Assembly: GCA_003535335.1 (NCBI GenBank)
Contig: DOHJ01000259.1
Span: 1-9,969, forward strand
Direction: 5' to 3'
Length of the DNA: 9,969 bases
Source: Paracoccaceae bacterium
GTDB taxonomy: Bacteria; Pseudomonadota; Alphaproteobacteria; Rhodobacterales; Rhodobacteraceae
Shown: one piece after another, positions 1 to 7,876 of the stretch
How positions within the stretch are numbered: position 1 is the stretch's first letter
Layout: the number at the start of each line of letters is the position of its first letter
The notes under the pieces: generated by a model
What the model was told of the DNA's origin: nothing
Databases searched by the model: none
The model's input: the letters and a program-made list of their open reading frames with translations, nothing else
Translations under genes and position numbers: made by a program

Positions 1-203
1 ACGGCCCCAACACCGAACAGTTGGTCCGCGAATTGCCGCTGCATGAAACCGAGGTCATGGTGGAATTTAATCTGGCCTACACCAACCTGAACGAAAAACG
101 CGCCGAACGGATATGGGTTGATCTGATTTTTGAAGGCCCGCAAATGAACCAGATAATTATGCGCGACATAACCTTTAGTCGCCGCCCGCGTGCCGAATTG
201 TAG
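1..203 (+). CDS. C-terminal end of an unrecognised protein (5' end outside window)
   Basis: An open frame enters from the left edge (first full codon at base 3) and ends at TAG 201-203, leaving 66 residues. The tail is rich in Glu and Arg and ends in SRRPRAEL. It contains the hydrophobic stretches IWVDLIFEG and MNQIIMRDITF, which look like beta strands of a soluble or peripheral domain; no membrane segment is visible. It resembles the ends of uncharacterised Rhodobacterales proteins (possibly the DUF6478 group), but that is from memory and unverified. The next gene starts 19 bases downstream on the same strand behind a strong ribosome-binding site, so the two are probably co-transcribed. I cannot assign a function. 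The TTG at 21 and the ATG at 57 are internal codons, not starts, because the frame is open to the window edge. Confidence 0.7.
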   Translation, partial: GPNTEQLVRELPLHETEVMVEFNLAYTNLNEKRAERIWVDLIFEGPQMNQIIMRDITFSRRPRAEL

Positions 204-205
204 TC

Positions 206-213
206 AGAAGGAG
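206..213 (+). promoter_or_regulatory. Strong Shine-Dalgarno site for the 126-residue hypothetical gene
   Basis: AGAAGGAG lies eight bases before the ATG at 222. A tandem ATGATG at 214-219 is too close to this site, and its frame stops after three codons, so it is not the start. The site settles ATG 222 as the start. Confidence 0.75.
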
Positions 214-221
214 ATGATGAA

Positions 222-602
222 ATGAGCAATATTAAACTGACTACAACACGGCTGCTGGAAGGCATTTGGGAAGGCATCCTGACAAGCCAAGATAGCAATG
301 ACAATTATCAACCCGATATCGAGGTCAGCCATTTGAACAAACCGCTGGACGGTGTTTCAGTGACCGAAGATCGCGATAATGGCTGGTGGCTGGTGCGTGT
401 TCCGGTGCCGGCAGCTGCATTATCGGACGGGGTGCACAGCTTTGTAATTAGCGACAAACACACCGGTGCCAAACTGAACAGTTTTAGCATTTTAGCGGGC
501 GAGCCTCTAAATGACGATATTCGCGCTGAACTGGAATTGCTGCGTGCGGAACTGGATATGCTTAAAAAAGCATTCCGCCGCCATTGCCTTGAAACCATGT
601 AA
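222..602 (+). CDS. Conserved hypothetical protein with C-terminal coiled coil
   Basis: This 126-residue acidic, soluble protein has no signal peptide and no membrane segment. Residues 1-93 look like a small beta-rich domain: ITLT-like N terminus, a WEGIL turn, the strand pair GWWLVRVPVPAAAL, and HSFVISDKHTGAKL. Residues 98-120 form a short amphipathic helix with leucines spaced in heptads (Leu104, Leu107, Leu111, Leu114, then Phe118), as expected of a coiled coil or oligomerisation tail, ending in the basic KKAFRRHC. I recognise this general C-terminal pattern from uncharacterised small proteins of Rhodobacterales but know no function. The start at ATG 222 is supported by the AGAAGGAG site eight bases upstream. 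It follows the preceding partial gene by 19 bases and is probably in its operon. The 87-base gap to fadH, with repeats, suggests fadH is controlled separately. Confidence 0.85.
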   Translation: MSNIKLTTTRLLEGIWEGILTSQDSNDNYQPDIEVSHLNKPLDGVSVTEDRDNGWWLVRVPVPAAALSDGVHSFVISDKHTGAKLNSFSILAGEPLNDDIRAELELLRAELDMLKKAFRRHCLETM

Positions 603-614
603 TTCGGCCCGTTT

Positions 615-2717
<2,103 letters not shown>

Positions 2718-2736
2718 CTGCGTTACCCTACCCGTT

Positions 2737-2765
2737 TTGATGTTTCCAATACAGGAACGTTAAAG
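2737..2765 (+). promoter_or_regulatory. Weak candidate promoter with internal dyad upstream of the LysR gene
   Basis: TTGATG (2737-2742) and TTAAAG (2760-2765) are 17 bases apart and could be -35 and -10 boxes. The spacer contains the dyad TTCC-N6-GGAA (2744-2757; slightly longer if read GTTTCC/GGAAC). LysR regulators often bind such short dyads near their own promoters, so autoregulation is possible. The -10 match is poor, so this is only a candidate. Confidence 0.2.
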
Positions 2766-2857
2766 CAATAACCGCAGTATTGTCCTGCTCTGACCCTATT
2801 TTTGCCCAAATTCAGGACGATGAATTGGTCAACGAAGAATTAGTAGCAGGTAGTAAA

Positions 2858-3763
2858 ATGGACCGATTAACAGAAATGGAAGCCTTTTCCACCGTCGTGG
2901 ACCAAGGCGGATTTACCGACGCGGCGCGCAAGATGGGGATTTCCAAATCGGCTGTTTCCAAACATGTTTCATCGCTTGAGGCACGTCTTGGCGCGCGATT
3001 GTTAAACCGAACCACACGCAGGGTAAGCCCGACCGAAATCGGCCTTGCCTATTATGACCGCGCCCGTCGCGTTTTAAATGATGCCGGCGAAGCAGATGCG
3101 CTTGTGACCTCAATGCAGTCTGAGCCGTCTGGCCTGTTACGAATATCGGTGGCAACCGATTTTGGCGTTAATCATCTTTCGCCTGTGCTGGGCGAATTTT
3201 TGCAAGAATTCCCGGATATTACCGTTAATATGGTGTTGAATAACCGGTTTGTTGAACTCATTTCCGAAGGCTTTGATCTGGCCGTGCGCATTGGCGAACT
3301 GGAAGACAGCACCCTGCGGGCCCGCAAACTGACTGAAACCACCAAACGCATGGTGGGTTCCCCGGAATATTTTAAAAAATACGGCCGACCGGAAAAAATT
3401 GACGATCTCAATGAACATAAACTGCTGCATTACTCGAACCTGTCCAATGGCAGTGTTTGGAAATTGACGGCACCATCCGGGGAAAAACGTCAGGTTCGCA
3501 CCGCCGGCTGGTTGTCGGTAAATGATGGTCAATCTTTGTTGAATGCGGCAATTTCGGGTCTTGGCATCGCCTACCTACCCAGCTTCCTTTATGCCGACGC
3601 AATGGAAAAAGGTCAAATTCAAGAGGCAATTCCGGACCTGCCCGGTGAAACCCAAGGCATTTACGCGGTTTATCCGCCGGGCCGCTTTACCCAACCAAAA
3701 GTGCGGGCATTCATTGATTTTATAGCCCATTCCTTTACTGAAAAAGGGCCTGATATTTGGTAA
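2858..3763 (+). CDS. LysR-family transcriptional regulator
   Basis: This is a 301-residue DNA-binding regulator of usual LysR length. Residues 1-60 form the winged helix-turn-helix: MDRLTEMEAFSTVV, then GGFTDAARKMGISKSAVS with the recognition helix SKSAVSKHVSSLEARLG, then ARLLNRTTRRVSPTE. From about residue 90 a periplasmic-binding-protein-like effector domain follows, with LRISVATDFG, FPDITVNMVLNNRFVELISEGFD-type strands and GLGIAYLPSF. The RIGELEDSTLRARKL and VGSPEYFKKYG pattern is that of the CrgA/DmlR-like subgroup. The frame is open upstream to TTG 2780, but ATG 2858 gives the normal family N terminus and has AGG seven bases upstream. It lies 140 bases behind fadH on the same strand, not divergent from a target as is common, so its target cannot be deduced; fadH or its own promoter are possibilities. 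It converges with the OmpA-domain gene. Confidence 0.95.
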   Translation: MDRLTEMEAFSTVVDQGGFTDAARKMGISKSAVSKHVSSLEARLGARLLNRTTRRVSPTEIGLAYYDRARRVLNDAGEADALVTSMQSEPSGLLRISVATDFGVNHLSPVLGEFLQEFPDITVNMVLNNRFVELISEGFDLAVRIGELEDSTLRARKLTETTKRMVGSPEYFKKYGRPEKIDDLNEHKLLHYSNLSNGSVWKLTAPSGEKRQVRTAGWLSVNDGQSLLNAAISGLGIAYLPSFLYADAMEKGQIQEAIPDLPGETQGIYAVYPPGRFTQPKVRAFIDFIAHSFTEKGPDIW

Positions 3764-3781
3764 ATAATGAAATAACGCCCC

Positions 3782-4753
3782 CTATTGGGTCGAGGTGACA
3801 ATCACTTCGACCCTTCTGTTTCGGGCGCGCCCCTCTTCTGTCATGTTCGAGGCGATGGGCGATAAAAACCCGTTCCCTTCGGCGCTGAGCTGATTTTTAT
3901 TAACACCATATTTTGCAATCAGACGCCGAACCACAGAGCCAGCCCGTTTTTTTGAAAGCGCTATATTTCCAGCGAGTGAACCTTCTAAATCTGTATGCCC
4001 GACAAGCGTTACAGTTCGGGCCGGATCGATCCCCAGATAGTCGGCCAATTTAGCCAGAGAGGGAAAATCGCTTTCCCCCAAATCCGATGATCCGGTTTTA
4101 AAAACTAAATCCTCTAGAATGAAATGGCCCTGATCCTCAAGCGCGCTCTCCATCGGGAGGCCGGAAATAGAAGCAACTTTAAACGCGGGGCTTTTGGTCG
4201 AGGTTATCAGTTCTGCAATATGTGACGGCTCGCCAACACGGGTAAGCTGAATGTAGCCCGCATTTTGGCTGCGGCTGATCAACAGGCTGATATATTCTGC
4301 GGTCCCGGCCCCGGTTTTTTGGGCTGCAAGAAACCGAAAATCGCCCAGATCAACATGCATGGCCGGTTCCGGCATCACATCCAGCTGATAGCGAAAATCA
4401 AAGCCGCCACATTTAACCGTCTCGCATTCAAACAGCATTTCAAAACCCGCCTCACTCAGTTGCTGTTTTAAAGGCTGCATAATTTGCAGTGACGTCAGGT
4501 TTGTAGCGGCAATTTTCCAAGCCTGCTGGGTCACTTCGCCTTTTGTTAAAACCGTTTGCATTTCACCATTTTGCCACGCGCTAACGGCTAAATCATAGCT
4601 GCCCAATGTGGTGATGTTTTCACTGGCAAGGTTGGAATTGGCCGGAAATTCCAACTGCATTGCCGACACAGACATTGGCAAGAACAGAGCCATGTAACAA
4701 AACATGCTCAGGGTACGAATACCCGCAGCGGGATATTTCAAAACATCAGTCAA
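3782..4753 (-). CDS. Exported OmpA-domain (peptidoglycan-binding) protein
   Basis: This 323-residue envelope protein is predicted to be exported and to anchor to peptidoglycan. Residues 1-31 look like a signal peptide: Lys6 and Arg13, a hydrophobic MFCYMALFLPM core, then a VSA cleavage site. The middle domain (32-200) carries a Cys110/Cys115 pair in FECETVKCGG and strands such as FRFLAAQ; it resembles the uncharacterised DUF4892 domain, which I propose only tentatively. Residues 212-320 are an OmpA C-terminal domain, with VGHTDLEGS and LSKKRAGSVVRRL. Asp255 and Arg270 fit the diaminopimelate-binding pair of E. coli OmpA, and the domain ends NRRVEVIV. There is no beta-barrel domain. I chose TTG (4751-4753) because it overlaps the GNAT stop by four bases (TTGA) and gives a charged signal n-region. 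ATG at 4705 is an alternative but has no ribosome-binding site and a very short signal. It is the last gene of the operon. Confidence 0.88.
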   Translation of the reverse strand: MTDVLKYPAAGIRTLSMFCYMALFLPMSVSAMQLEFPANSNLASENITTLGSYDLAVSAWQNGEMQTVLTKGEVTQQAWKIAATNLTSLQIMQPLKQQLSEAGFEMLFECETVKCGGFDFRYQLDVMPEPAMHVDLGDFRFLAAQKTGAGTAEYISLLISRSQNAGYIQLTRVGEPSHIAELITSTKSPAFKVASISGLPMESALEDQGHFILEDLVFKTGSSDLGESDFPSLAKLADYLGIDPARTVTLVGHTDLEGSLAGNIALSKKRAGSVVRRLIAKYGVNKNQLSAEGNGFLSPIASNMTEEGRARNRRVEVIVTSTQ

Positions 4754-5487
4754 ACCTGCACAGCCCTTTTTGAGTCTTGTTTTCTGTAATGATACTGTCC
4801 CACATTTTGCATGTTTAGGGAAGCATAGAGAGCATTTGCCGCCAAATTATCACGCACACAAACAACGCTGAAACCAGTTGCACCATGATCTTGTGCCCAG
4901 ATGGCGGCGCGGCCCATAATGTTGTTGGCAACTCCTTGGCGACGTTGATCCGGCAGTACCTCTAAGGCGTGCAGCATGGCGGTTTTATTGTGAAGTGCCA
5001 CAAATGCCGCCCCCGCAGGCCGATCATTCTGACGGGCAAGAATTGCGGTTTTTGGACCTTTCACCTGTTGCATCACGGCTTGGCGCTCAACGCCTATCCC
5101 CTGATTTGTCCAGATTTCGCCAATTATGGCCAGCGGCGGCCAGACCGTGAACGCAGACATCCGGTCGGGGTTGATCTGGCAAAGGTTTTCAATCGGGCAG
5201 TGATAACCAAGCACCGGATCATGAAACTGATATCCTTTGGATTCTAGCAAACCATCCAGCGCCTCTTCGCCTTGCCGGATCATAAAAAGAGGGTTTTGAT
5301 CCAAGGCAAGCATAGCCTGTTCGGCAACGTTGATATCGTCCGGACCAACAGGCCCGTTGGCGGTGGCGCTGGATACACGTTGGCCAGCGCCGGCACCTTT
5401 GCGGATTGTCCAGTTGCCAACAGTAAGATATTGGGCGGCAGGCCACGTGGCATCAACTGTTTGATATAAATTCCGAGCTTGGGTCAT
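4750..5487 (-). CDS. GNAT-family N-acetyltransferase
   Basis: This 245-residue cytoplasmic protein is expected to transfer an acetyl group from acetyl-CoA to an amine; the substrate is unknown. The catalytic-fold signature is in the C-terminal half. Motif A is at about 173-191 (HALEVLPDQRRQGVANNIM), with the acetyl-CoA pyrophosphate loop QRRQGVA, followed by the helix RAAIWAQDHGA, strand FSVVCV, and motif B at 214-226 (NLAANALYASLNM). Residues 1-110 are longer than in a minimal GNAT and probably form a degenerate GNAT-like half or a substrate-specificity region, with QGEEALDGLLESKGYQ and a WTIRKG opening. The start overlaps the stop of the upstream molybdopterin-domain gene as ATGA, and its own stop overlaps the start of the OmpA-domain gene, so translation of the three is coupled. 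Family confidence is high; substrate unknown. Confidence 0.9.
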   Translation of the reverse strand: MTQARNLYQTVDATWPAAQYLTVGNWTIRKGAGAGQRVSSATANGPVGPDDINVAEQAMLALDQNPLFMIRQGEEALDGLLESKGYQFHDPVLGYHCPIENLCQINPDRMSAFTVWPPLAIIGEIWTNQGIGVERQAVMQQVKGPKTAILARQNDRPAGAAFVALHNKTAMLHALEVLPDQRRQGVANNIMGRAAIWAQDHGATGFSVVCVRDNLAANALYASLNMQNVGQYHYRKQDSKRAVQV

Positions 5488-6215
5488 TCTACATCCGTAT
5501 TATACAAGGTGGCAAGAATTGTGGCTGCGACTTCTATTGCAACAGGGTCATCGCCACGAATTACGATATTGGTGCCATATGCCCCATTTGAATAAAACGG
5601 ATAAGAGCCAAAGGATATATCCGGATTTTGCGCCGCCAATTTCGCCAAAGGTTCGGCGATCTGCCCTTCCGAGCAAGCCATTCGCAGGGTTCTACTAATG
5701 AGTGGCGTGCCTCCGGTTAGGCTGGGCAGCAGGTTTGACACCATAATTTTAAAAATCATCGGCACACCGGCCATAACGTGGACATTTTGCAAACTAAACC
5801 CGGGGGCGGCGGAGATCGGGTTTTCGATCAATCTGGCACCCTGTGGAATTCGCGCCATACGCAGACGGGCGTCATTCAGCTCGGTGCCGACTTTGGCGTA
5901 GTGTTTTTTCAACAGCTCCAAGGCATCATCACGAATGCCGATGGGGGTTCCAAAGGCTGCGGCGACGGCATCGGCGGTAATGTCGTCATGGGTCGGGCCT
6001 ATGCCACCAGATGTGAACACGTGGGTATGATTATTGGCAAGCCGTTGAACGGCCGCAATAATTGCGCCGGTATCATCCGGTATGACGCGTATTTCGCGCA
6101 GAATAATGCCGTGCCTATCCAGTTCACCAGCCAGGTAATGGCTGTTGGTATCTTGGGTGCGACCCGATAGAATTTCATCACCAATCACCAACATGGCCGC
6201 CGTCGGGTTCAGCAT
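5484..6215 (-). CDS. CinA/MoaB-like molybdopterin-binding domain protein (no amidase domain)
   Basis: The 243-residue product has the MoCF_biosynth fold found in MoaB, MogA and the N-terminal half of CinA. The diagnostic motifs are GDEILSGRTQDTNSHYLA (12-29), TSGGIGPTHDDIT (68-80, the pterin/nucleotide-binding loop), a basic helix with RLRMARIPQGA (117-127), and PGF...MAGVP (138-152). These are the COG1058 hallmarks. It lacks the C-terminal nicotinamide-nucleotide amidase (PncC) domain of full-length CinA (about 400 residues). It is therefore the short stand-alone form, often annotated 'competence/damage-inducible protein A' or 'molybdopterin-binding protein'. CinA-type domains can act as ADP-ribose pyrophosphatases, but that activity is not shown for this form. 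ATG 6215 is preceded by AAGGA at a spacing of about eight bases. It is first gene of the leftward operon, and its promoter overlaps the start of divergent sfsA. Confidence 0.93.
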   Translation of the reverse strand: MLNPTAAMLVIGDEILSGRTQDTNSHYLAGELDRHGIILREIRVIPDDTGAIIAAVQRLANNHTHVFTSGGIGPTHDDITADAVAAAFGTPIGIRDDALELLKKHYAKVGTELNDARLRMARIPQGARLIENPISAAPGFSLQNVHVMAGVPMIFKIMVSNLLPSLTGGTPLISRTLRMACSEGQIAEPLAKLAAQNPDISFGSYPFYSNGAYGTNIVIRGDDPVAIEVAATILATLYNTDVE

Positions 6216-6243
6216 ATCCGATTCCTTGTTACTGTCCTTTAGC

Positions 6244-6252
6244 TAATATAAG
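6244..6252 (+). promoter_or_regulatory. Candidate -10 region for sfsA, overlapping the divergent -10
   Basis: The plus strand reads TAATAT (6244-6249) and TATAAG (6247-6252; five of six consensus matches). With TATAAG, transcription would start around 6258-6260, only a few bases before the sfsA ATG at 6262, and TTGTTA at 6226-6231 would be a -35 at a short 15-base spacing. No Shine-Dalgarno sequence is seen before the ATG, which fits a leaderless or near-leaderless mRNA. The same AT-rich box would serve both directions. Confidence 0.4.
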
Positions 6253-6273
6253 ACTGAACGCATGCGCTTTCAA
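6245..6273 (-). promoter_or_regulatory. Sigma70-type promoter of the leftward three-gene operon
   Basis: Read on the minus strand, TTGAAA (6273-6268) and TATATT (6250-6245) are separated by exactly 17 bases; each box matches the consensus at five of six positions. Transcription would begin near base 6238, giving a leader of roughly 20-25 bases that contains the AAGGA site. The -35 box lies within codons 3-4 of the divergent gene sfsA, so the promoter is partly coding sequence. Confidence 0.6.
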
Positions 6274-6963
6274 ACCCCTCTGATTTCAGCAACCCTGATC
6301 CGTCGCTATAAACGGTTTTTGGCCGATGTTCGGCTGGAGAGCGGGCGCGAGGTGGTGGCCCATTGCCCCAATCCCGGCAGTATGACCGGTTTGCAAAAAA
6401 CCGGGGCGCGGGTTTGGCTGGAGCCGAATAACGATCCAAAGAAAAAACTGGGCTACGGTTGGCGGCTGATTGAATACCCTGCCGGAAATCTGGTGGGTAT
6501 TGATACTTCAATTCCAAACCGTGTGGTCCATGAGGCACTGAAGCTGGGCAAGATCAAAGAAGTGGTCGGCTATGATGAAATCAGGCCAGAGATGAAATAC
6601 GGTGAAAACAGCCGGATTGATTTTTATCTAAGTCAGGCGGGTTTGCCGGATGTTTATCTCGAGGTGAAATCGGTGACCTTGCGACGCGATGCCGGTTGGG
6701 CCGAATTCCCCGATTGTGTAACCGCGCGTGGAACCAAGCATTTGAACGAGCTGCGAGCCATGGTTCAGCAGGGCCATCGGGCTGTGATGCTATATTTGTT
6801 GCAGCGTACCGATTGTGACAGGTTTCGTGTAGCTGAGGATCTGGATCCGGCCTATGGGGCGGCTTCTGCACAGGCGCGCGCGGCGGGGGTTGAGATGATT
6901 TGTTATGGCACCGATATTTCGCCACAAGGTGTTTTATTGGCAAGACCTGTGCCTATAAAATAG
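6262..6963 (+). CDS. sfsA: SfsA family DNA/RNA nuclease (sugar fermentation stimulation protein A)
   Basis: The 233-residue product matches E. coli SfsA (234 residues) in length and all block motifs: an N-terminal OB-like part with LIRRYKRFLADV, AHCPNPGSM (33-41), PNRVVHEAL (86-93), then a PD-(D/E)XK nuclease-type core. The core includes SRIDFYL (Asp120), VYLEVKSVTL (131-140; Glu134 and Lys136) and the conserved FPDCVTARGTKHL (149-161), followed by MLYLLQR. SfsA was named for an effect on maltose metabolism in E. coli; the protein binds nucleic acid and the fold indicates a nuclease, but its cellular role is unsettled. ATG 6262 is the family start; the -35 box of the opposite operon lies in its first codons. 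No ribosome-binding site precedes it. It is divergent from the molybdopterin-domain gene (46-base gap) and is followed by map after 103 bases, with a repeat element in between. Confidence 0.97.
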   Translation: MRFQTPLISATLIRRYKRFLADVRLESGREVVAHCPNPGSMTGLQKTGARVWLEPNNDPKKKLGYGWRLIEYPAGNLVGIDTSIPNRVVHEALKLGKIKEVVGYDEIRPEMKYGENSRIDFYLSQAGLPDVYLEVKSVTLRRDAGWAEFPDCVTARGTKHLNELRAMVQQGHRAVMLYLLQRTDCDRFRVAEDLDPAYGAASAQARAAGVEMICYGTDISPQGVLLARPVPIK

Positions 6964-6971
6964 GCTTGAAG

Positions 6972-6990
6972 CCTCCGGCGGGGATATTTT
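6972..6990 (+). terminator. Weak intrinsic-terminator-like hairpin after sfsA
   Basis: CCTC pairs with GGGG (one G-U pair) around the tetraloop CGGC, followed directly by ATATTTTT. The stem is only four base pairs, so termination would be partial at best. It forms the left edge of the repeat copy at 6979-7015. A second short inverted repeat, AGGCTT-G-AAGCCT (6962-6974), overlaps the sfsA stop codon and could form a competing hairpin. Confidence 0.3.
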
Positions 6991-7015
6991 TGGAACAATA
7001 ATGAACGGATGCTGG
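6979..7015 (+). repeat. Interspersed GGGGATATTT repeat, copy A (upstream of map)
   Basis: CGGGGATATTT + TT + GGAACAATAATG (6979-7003) matches copy B at 9737-9761 in 23 of 25 bases, the only difference being TT versus GG. After a four-base insertion (AACG) both copies continue GATGCTGG. Orientation is the same and both lie shortly upstream of a plus-strand gene. I associate elements of this general type with intergenic regions of Rhodobacterales genomes, but cannot verify its family or copy number here. Confidence 0.75.
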
Positions 7016-7056
7016 AATTTCCTGATTGGCTGCCTTATCTAGGCGATAACAGCTAG
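7009..7056 (+). other. Possible 15-codon leader ORF coupled to map
   Basis: ATG at 7009 lies within repeat copy A and opens a frame encoding MLEFPDWLPYLGDNS, ending at TAG 7054-7056. That stop is the first three bases of the TAGGAG ribosome-binding site of map, the geometry expected for translational coupling. A second ATG at 7001 opens a 13-codon frame ending at 7042. The reading frame has no good ribosome-binding site of its own and may be chance. Confidence 0.2.
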
Positions 7057-7059
7057 GAG
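7054..7059 (+). promoter_or_regulatory. Shine-Dalgarno site that fixes the TTG start of map
   Basis: TAGGAG sits seven bases before TTG 7067. A GTG at 7062 is out of frame and reaches a stop after one codon, and the map frame has no ATG before residue 24. The TTG is therefore the start. A TTG start usually lowers initiation. Confidence 0.75.
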
Positions 7060-7066
7060 AAGTGCA

Positions 7067-7876
7067 TTGACTGTAACCAAGGGACGCGTGACCAAAAACG
7101 GCATTCGAATATTTGAAACCAAAGATCATGCCGGTATGTTTGCGTCCGGAAAACTGGCTGCGGAAATTCTGGATGAATTGGTGCCGATGGTGGTGCCCGG
7201 TGTCAGCACCGGTGAGTTGGACAAATACATCACGGATCGGGTTGAGGCATCGGATGCAACCTCGGCGACGATTGGTTACAAGGGGTATAAGCACGCCAGC
7301 TGCATTTCAGTTAACCATGTGGTTTGCCACGGTATTCCGGGCGATAAAAAACTAAAGTCCGGCGATATTGTCAATGTGGATGTGACCGTAATTCTTGATG
7401 GCTGGTTTGGAGATACAAGCCGGATGTATGTTGCCGGCAAACTGGGGCGCAAGGCCGAGCGGCTTATTGAAGTCACCCATGATGCGCTGATGTTGGGGAT
7501 CGAAGCGGTAAAGCCGGGCAATACTTTTGGCGATATTGGCCATGCGATACAGACATATGTCGAAGCCCAGCGCATGTCCGTGGTGCGCGACTTTTGCGGA
7601 CATGGTTTAGGGCAGGTTTTTCATGCGCCGCCCAATGTGGTGCATTACGGACGTCCCGGAACTGGTCCTGTGTTGGAAGAAGGCATGTTTTTCACCATCG
7701 AGCCAATGGTTAATCTGGGGCGGCCCGAGACCAAAATTTTAGGCGATGACTGGACTGCGGTTACGCGCGATAAATCCCTGTCGGCGCAATTTGAGCATTC
7801 AATCGGGGTGACGGCAGATGGTTGTGATATTTTTACGCTGTCGCCAGCCGGGCTATTTCATCCGACTTATGGCTAG
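7067..7876 (+). CDS. map: Type I methionine aminopeptidase
   Basis: Map removes the initiator methionine from nascent proteins when the second residue is small, an essential cytoplasmic metalloenzyme step. The 269-residue product has the pita-bread fold signature, with all five metal ligands in place: Asp105 (NVDVTV), Asp116 (FGDTSRM), His179 (CGHGLG), Glu212 (TIEPMV) and Glu243 (QFEHSIGVT). The substrate-contacting His88 (VVCHGIP) and His186 are also present. E. coli Map is 264 residues, so length is normal; there is no N-terminal zinc-finger extension. The start is TTG at 7067 with TAGGAG seven bases upstream; the N terminus MTVTKGRVTKNGIRIF fits alphaproteobacterial homologues. It lies 103 bases after sfsA and may share its transcript through the weak hairpin in the repeat. 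Its TAG stop lies in a CTAG shared with the stop of the opposing gene rsmD. Confidence 0.98.
   Translation: MTVTKGRVTKNGIRIFETKDHAGMFASGKLAAEILDELVPMVVPGVSTGELDKYITDRVEASDATSATIGYKGYKHASCISVNHVVCHGIPGDKKLKSGDIVNVDVTVILDGWFGDTSRMYVAGKLGRKAERLIEVTHDALMLGIEAVKPGNTFGDIGHAIQTYVEAQRMSVVRDFCGHGLGQVFHAPPNVVHYGRPGTGPVLEEGMFFTIEPMVNLGRPETKILGDDWTAVTRDKSLSAQFEHSIGVTADGCDIFTLSPAGLFHPTYG

Noticed and set aside
2782..2818. Inverted repeat GTCCTG ... CAGGAC upstream of the LysR gene
   Set aside because: Only six bases per arm separated by 25 bases; too weak for a hairpin and no sign of an operator beyond that.
3745..3778. Third, degenerate copy of the GGGGATATTT element at the end of the LysR gene (TGATATTTGG, TAAATAATGAA)
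   Set aside because: The first part encodes the LysR C terminus (GPDIW) and lacks the CGGGG start, the GGAACAATAATG core and the ATGCTGG end; the similarity is limited to AT-rich words and is probably chance.
3745..3783. Terminator for the leftward operon: GGGGC paired with GCCCT followed by TTTTT on the minus strand
   Set aside because: The stem is only four to five base pairs with a loop of nearly 30 bases, far from a normal intrinsic terminator, and the T run lies in LysR coding sequence.
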